Positions 12,934 through 13,623 of a stretch of DNA of 13,623 nt are shown here, piece by piece. How positions within the stretch are numbered: the stretch's first letter is position 1; every line of letters starts with the position of its first letter. Origin of the DNA: Modestobacter sp. (GTDB lineage: Bacteria; Actinomycetota; Actinomycetes; Mycobacteriales; Geodermatophilaceae). The position numbers and the translations under genes were made by a program. The notes below the pieces were generated by a model. That model was not told where the DNA came from and ran no database searches. It saw only the letters and a program-made list of their open reading frames with translations. The DNA lies in contig JAOPWG010000406.1 of NCBI GenBank assembly GCA_025965775.1, positions 1 through 13,623 of the forward strand, in the 5' to 3' direction.

Positions 12934-13623
12934 GTGACCCACGCGCCCCACCGTGCCCGTCGGCACGGTCGACGCACCATCACCGGGGAGGTGCGCGCGG
13001 CTGCACGGCCGGCCCCCGGTCGGCTGGTCCGCTGGCGCACCGGCCGGCGCCCACTCGTCCTGACCCTCGCGGTGGCCGCCTTCGCCATGGCCCTGGCCAC
13101 CCTGGTCCCCGGCGTGGCCAGTGCCGAGGGCGAGCGTCTGGTGGGCACCCTGCAGACCAGCCGCAGCGGGCCGATCCAGGGCGTCGAGATCACCGTCAAG
13201 ACCACCGCCGGCGCTACCGTCGAGTCGGTCCCGACCGACGCGGACGGCAGGTTCGCCATCGACCTGCCCGGACCCGGCCAGTACACCATCAACATCGACG
13301 CCGGCTCCCTGCCCGACTCCGTCGAGCTGGGATCCGGCGGTGACACCCGGACGGTCACGGTGGACCCCGGCCGCTCGCAGCCGGTGAACTTCGGCCTCTC
13401 CGACGGCAGCGCGAACGCCGGCAGCGGGTCGATCCGCGTCGTGCAGCTGTTCGTCGACGGCCTGCGCTTCGGCCTGCTGATCGCGGTCTGCGCGGTCGGC
13501 CTCTCGCTGATCTTCGGGACCACCGGGCTGACCAACTTCGCCCACGGCGAGCTGGTCACGATCGGCGCCATCGTCGCCTGGTACATCAACGTGCGCGGCG
13601 GGGTGCCGCTCATCCCGGCCACC
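12934..13623 (+). CDS. LivH-type ABC transporter permease with N-terminal extracytoplasmic domain, 3' end cut
   Basis: Inner-membrane permease of the branched-chain amino acid (HAAT) importer family; 230 codons are visible before the right edge. Residues 1-40 are Arg-rich. A hydrophobic stretch (41-60, PLVLTLAVAAFAMALATLVP) ending GVASA-EGE looks like a signal peptide or signal anchor. Residues about 68-156 form a beta-rich domain (GVEITVKT, TDADGRFAIDLPGPGQYTI) like the carboxypeptidase regulatory-like fold. From about 168 the LivH core begins (LFVDGLRFGLLIAVCAVGLS, then IFGTTGLTNFAHGELVTIGA), where NFAHGE is diagnostic. The GTG at 12934 has GGGAGG four bases upstream. LivH proteins normally start at the permease core, so the extension is unusual. 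Its position after the box genes suggests uptake of benzoate or a related acid, an inference only. Confidence 0.88.
   Translation, partial: MTHAPHRARRHGRRTITGEVRAAARPAPGRLVRWRTGRRPLVLTLAVAAFAMALATLVPGVASAEGERLVGTLQTSRSGPIQGVEITVKTTAGATVESVPTDADGRFAIDLPGPGQYTINIDAGSLPDSVELGSGGDTRTVTVDPGRSQPVNFGLSDGSANAGSGSIRVVQLFVDGLRFGLLIAVCAVGLSLIFGTTGLTNFAHGELVTIGAIVAWYINVRGGVPLIPAT

Noticed and set aside
12855..13622. Minus-strand open frame opposite the permease
   Set aside because: The plus strand holds the diagnostic LivH NFAHGE region and a well-placed ribosome binding site; the minus frame is featureless.

Overview
This 13.6-kb window is very GC-rich and gene-dense, with frequent GTG starts, GC-ending codons and actinobacterial-type proteins. 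PolA has an inactivated proofreading domain, and the ferredoxin is FdxA-like. It looks like chromosomal DNA of a high-GC actinobacterium. A Geodermatophilaceae-like or related soil genus is my guess from overall style, not a proven assignment. I see no mobile element, CRISPR array, tRNA or rRNA.

Left part (1-5304), housekeeping and regulatory genes. A minus-strand polA runs off the left edge and lacks its last ~80-90 codons. It is divergent from a small hotdog-fold acyl-CoA thioesterase (2538-2945, plus). Both start codons lie almost exactly at the transcription start predicted from a TAnnnT -10 box, so both mRNAs may be leaderless. Next come a DUF6158-like protein with an extra C-terminal half (3077-3628, plus), a convergent PaaX-family repressor (3662-4507, minus) and a GNAT acetyltransferase with a long polar tail (4645-5304, minus).

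Central part (5305-12754), a plus-strand catabolic operon for aerobic 'box' degradation of benzoate through benzoyl-CoA and its epoxide. The order is boxC (ring-opening dihydrolase/lyase), boxB (di-iron benzoyl-CoA epoxidase), a benzoate-CoA ligase, a thioredoxin-reductase-like ferredoxin-NADP+ reductase, a seven-iron ferredoxin and an ACMSD-type amidohydrolase. The ligase makes benzoyl-CoA, BoxB epoxidises it with O2 and two electrons, and BoxC opens the ring and releases formate. The classical reductase BoxA is absent. The reductase-ferredoxin pair sits where it would be needed and probably supplies BoxB with electrons. The boxD aldehyde dehydrogenase is not in the window. The promoter region of boxC carries a candidate operator overlapping a -35 box. 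The boxB-ligase gap holds an 11-bp perfect hairpin and a 10-bp tandem repeat.

Right part (12755-13623). After a hairpin terminator, a regulatory region with helically phased TCAC(C/G)G hexamers and an inverted repeat precedes a LivH-type ABC permease truncated by the right edge. The permease carries an N-terminal signal peptide and an extracytoplasmic beta-sandwich-like domain. It probably begins an uptake operon for the aromatic acid used by the box genes; this is inferred from position.
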